Assembly (NCBI GenBank): GCA_019242465.1
Contig: JAFAVL010000524.1
Location: 1-6,229, forward strand
Length of the DNA stretch: 6,229 nt
Origin: Chroococcidiopsidaceae cyanobacterium CP_BM_RX_35
GTDB lineage: Bacteria > Cyanobacteriota > Cyanobacteriia > Cyanobacteriales > Chroococcidiopsidaceae
Reading direction: 5' to 3'
In this document: positions 4,742-6,229 of the stretch, piece after piece
Layout: every line of letters starts with the position of its first letter
Position numbering within the stretch: the stretch's first letter is position 1
Translations under genes and position numbers: made by a program
The notes under the pieces: model-generated
Told to the model about the DNA's origin: nothing
What the model saw: the letters and a program-made list of their open reading frames with translations, nothing else
The model's database searches: none

Positions 4742-4760
4742 AACTTGACGAAGTCAAGCT
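4742..4760 (-). terminator. Hairpin downstream of the exported-protein gene
   Basis: On the - strand AGCTTGAC pairs with GTCAAGTT (8 bp including one G-U) around a TTC loop, followed by GAAAAG rather than a T-run. It lies about 40 nt past the - strand stop. It may be a weak terminator or an RNA-stabilising hairpin between the two convergent genes. Confidence 0.35.
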
Positions 4761-4797
4761 GCGAACCGCGGTAGCACGGGGCTCCTTGTTCGTTGAC

Positions 4798-5175
4798 TCA
4801 GTAAGGTTTAGTAGCTGAACTAGGAGCAGATGGCGTTTGCTGTCGCAGTAATTGCTGTTGCTTTGCCCGGAATTGATCTGTTGCTGAATTCAAATTTGTG
4901 TCTTGGTCACCAGCAGAAAAGCCATCCGTCCCCCTGTTGCTGTTCTTAATGGCGTTACGCAGTAAATCCATTACACCAAAATTATCCCCTTGGTTAGAGC
5001 GGGCGAATGGATCGCTGCTGCGGTCGGGGTTTCTAAAGTCCTGTAGCGGGTCAACCGAGGCTGGGGTTGGGGCGGCTGGCTCAGCCTTGACAGGTAGAGC
5101 TACTGAGGAAAAGAGGAACATTCCTACTGAGGTGCCAATAACAAGCTGAGTAAGGGATTTAGCTGACACTTTCAT
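4798..5175 (-). CDS. Exported protein of unknown function, 125 aa
   Basis: The frame is open from 5232, but I chose the ATG at 5175-5173 because it starts a proper signal peptide: basic MKVSAKSL, hydrophobic core QLVIGTSVGMFLFSSVAL, then PVKA with cleavage likely before EPAAP (after residue 31). The longer start would overlap the permease stop and put 19 residues in front of the signal. The mature part is short and polar: a Pro/Ala linker, LQDFRNPDRSSDPFARS, DNFGVMDLLRNAIKNSN, then a Gln-rich helix ATDQFRAKQQQLLRQQ and a Ser/Pro/Ala tail. The DPLQDF...DPF.RS...VMDL pattern is one I have seen in conserved cyanobacterial proteins of unknown role. There are no cysteines in the mature part, so it is not a lipoprotein. 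No clear Shine-Dalgarno is seen. It lies 49 nt after the permease and may be co-transcribed. Confidence 0.75.
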   Translation of the reverse strand: MKVSAKSLTQLVIGTSVGMFLFSSVALPVKAEPAAPTPASVDPLQDFRNPDRSSDPFARSNQGDNFGVMDLLRNAIKNSNRGTDGFSAGDQDTNLNSATDQFRAKQQQLLRQQTPSAPSSATKPY

Positions 5176-5224
5176 AGAAGGTTTGGAAGAGAGTATTATA
5201 ACTGCCTGATCTGATACTTCTATC

Positions 5225-6121
5225 TTAAGCAAGAGAGCGACGCAATAGGGGTTGAATACTCAAGAGAGCTATCGCGGCAAAGCCAAGCAAGAGCAGGAGC
5301 GCTTCACTGAAGGTAACAGCACCCCAAGGAGCCTGCATCACTATACTGCTTAATCCCCAATCACTGTGGAGATAAAGATAGCGAATGGGTTCGATTGCGT
5401 AACTCAAGGGGTTGAGTGTAGCAACAACCTGCAACCAACGGGGCATAAAGGACAACGGAGCTAAAGCTGTGCTAGCAAACAAGAGTGGCAAGTTAGCCAC
5501 AAAAATGACAGCAATGAGTTCAATATGCCCAGGTAGGGCAAAAGCCAACCCTAAACTGAGGGCAGTGACACCTAAAGCTAGCAAAAACACGATCAGCGCG
5601 ATCGCTACCAATCCAGCCGCATTCGGTAGCCCTGCTCCCAACAAAGCAGCAGCTACAACAATGACTCCTGCTTGTAGCAAGCTCTGGCTGACAATAAAAA
5701 ATACCGATGCCAAGACGATGGAGAACCGTGATGCTAAGGGAGCCACTAGCAGGCGGTTCAAAAAGCCAAATTCTCGGTCAAACATCACCGGCAACCCAGC
5801 ATTGAGTGCACCACCAAAAGCAGTGAACACAATGATCCCAGCGCTGAGAAACTGCCCATAGCTCTGACCCGTACCAAACAATCCTGGCGGCGCATTCTGA
5901 AACAGCGCCCCAAACAGGAATAGCCATAGCACAGGCTGAATAATCCCCGCTACCAAAGTCGAAGGACGCCGCTGCAACTGAATAAACAGCCGCCGAGTTA
6001 GAGCCAAAGTTTCTTGAACCAACTCACCGAAAAAACTGGGTTTCCTACCAGCCTGTAACTGATCCCTTAACCCCGGCTGTCCAATCATATCAGGCTTAGA
6101 AGGTGTAACAGTACCACTCAT
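5225..6121 (-). CDS. ABC-2 type transporter permease (DrrB/NodJ-like), 298 aa
   Basis: This is the membrane half of an ABC exporter. A polar cytoplasmic N-terminus of about 50 residues precedes six predicted helices at about 56-74, 90-112, 135-158, 170-194, 200-222 and 272-292. The stretch PVMFDREFGFLNRLLVAPL (about 111-129), just after the second helix, is the conserved intracellular coupling segment of the ABC-2 family. ATLNPLSYAIEPIRYLY (about 234-250) is the family's C-terminal motif before the last helix. Relatives move drugs, lipids or polysaccharide precursors out of the cell; the substrate here is unknown. An ATPase partner is needed and is expected to the right (upstream on this strand), but it is not visible. 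GAGAGGAAG about 5 nt before the ATG at 6121-6119 is a usable ribosome-binding site. Confidence 0.92.
   Translation of the reverse strand: MSGTVTPSKPDMIGQPGLRDQLQAGRKPSFFGELVQETLALTRRLFIQLQRRPSTLVAGIIQPVLWLFLFGALFQNAPPGLFGTGQSYGQFLSAGIIVFTAFGGALNAGLPVMFDREFGFLNRLLVAPLASRFSIVLASVFFIVSQSLLQAGVIVVAAALLGAGLPNAAGLVAIALIVFLLALGVTALSLGLAFALPGHIELIAVIFVANLPLLFASTALAPLSFMPRWLQVVATLNPLSYAIEPIRYLYLHSDWGLSSIVMQAPWGAVTFSEALLLLLGFAAIALLSIQPLLRRSLA
5598..5605. repeat. HIP1 octamer GCGATCGC
   Basis: A second exact HIP1 site, inside the ABC-2 permease gene. Two in about 6 kb fits a cyanobacterium with moderate HIP1 density. Confidence 0.8.
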
Positions 6122-6130
6122 CTTTCTTCC

Positions 6131-6160
6131 TCTCTCCGTGTTCTCTGCGTCTCCGTGGTT
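6131..6160. repeat. Short degenerate tandem repeat (CTCYGYGTT units)
   Basis: Three imperfect units of about 9-10 nt, roughly CTCCGTGTT, CTCTGCGT and CTCCGTGGTT, run head to tail just upstream of the permease start. Tracts of this type (CTCTGCGT...GCGGTT) occur repeatedly between genes in cyanobacterial genomes. The copy lies between the permease and whatever gene precedes it. Confidence 0.5.
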
Positions 6161-6229
6161 AAACCCATTCTTCTTTGATCCCTCACTTCCCCTCTCTCAT
6201 ACTCTGCTTACGCTCAGCCTTCAAATCCC
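6161..6229 (-). other. Window edge upstream of the permease
   Basis: No gene can be assigned. On the - strand all three frames meet a stop (TGA at 6223-6221, 6216-6214 and 6185-6183), so a preceding gene, if on the same strand, would end here or further right. The stretch is pyrimidine-rich on the + strand. Confidence 0.3.

Noticed and set aside
5412..5861. 149-codon + strand ORF
   Set aside because: It is antisense to the ABC-2 permease; its Ala/Lys/Thr/Asn-rich translation reflects the permease codon pattern.
1..6229. CRISPR array, tRNA, rRNA, transposase or phage genes
   Set aside because: No regularly spaced direct repeats, no cloverleaf-like segment and no such protein motifs were seen on either strand.

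Overview
The window looks like chromosomal DNA from a cyanobacterium, probably a Chroococcidiopsis- or Nostoc-like lineage. This rests on two HIP1 octamers (GCGATCGC), a palindrome of the GAGACGTT...AACGTCTC type known as a dispersed repeat in cyanobacteria, a CTCTGCGT-type tandem tract, a perfect match to the published cyanobacterial LexA-box consensus, and protein families typical of the phylum. The lineage is an inference; no rRNA or other marker gene is present.

Left part (1-1318). The window opens in the last third of an ABC transporter ATPase, most like the cobalt/nickel ECF type (CbiO), on the + strand. A small unrecognised gene on the - strand (322-552) converges on it. The start of that gene abuts a perfect 36-bp palindrome (556-591) that carries a TATAAT on each strand and a LexA-box match at its centre. 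Next come about 200 nt without a convincing gene but with a long-stem fold ending in a T-tract (682-749). A 55-codon zinc-ribbon gene (800-967) follows, then a doubtful 67-codon ORF.

Middle part (1319-2763). A 211-residue membrane protein of unknown function (+) converges on a DUF1232/YkvA membrane protein (-). The gap between them holds one terminator-like hairpin for each direction.

Right part (2764-6229). An ExbB/TolQ-like and ExbD-like pair probably forms an inner-membrane, proton-driven energising complex; no TonB or TolA partner is in view. Then comes a PrxQ/Bcp-type thiol peroxidase. Converging on it from the right are an exported 125-residue protein of unknown role and, upstream of it on the same strand, an ABC-2 type exporter permease whose ATPase partner is not in the window.

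The genes are mostly ordinary cyanobacterial housekeeping or envelope functions and do not form one evident pathway. The best candidates for something undescribed are the LexA-box palindrome at the start of the unknown 76-residue gene, and the structured RNA-like segment followed by the tiny zinc-ribbon gene. No CRISPR array, tRNA, rRNA, transposase or phage gene was seen.
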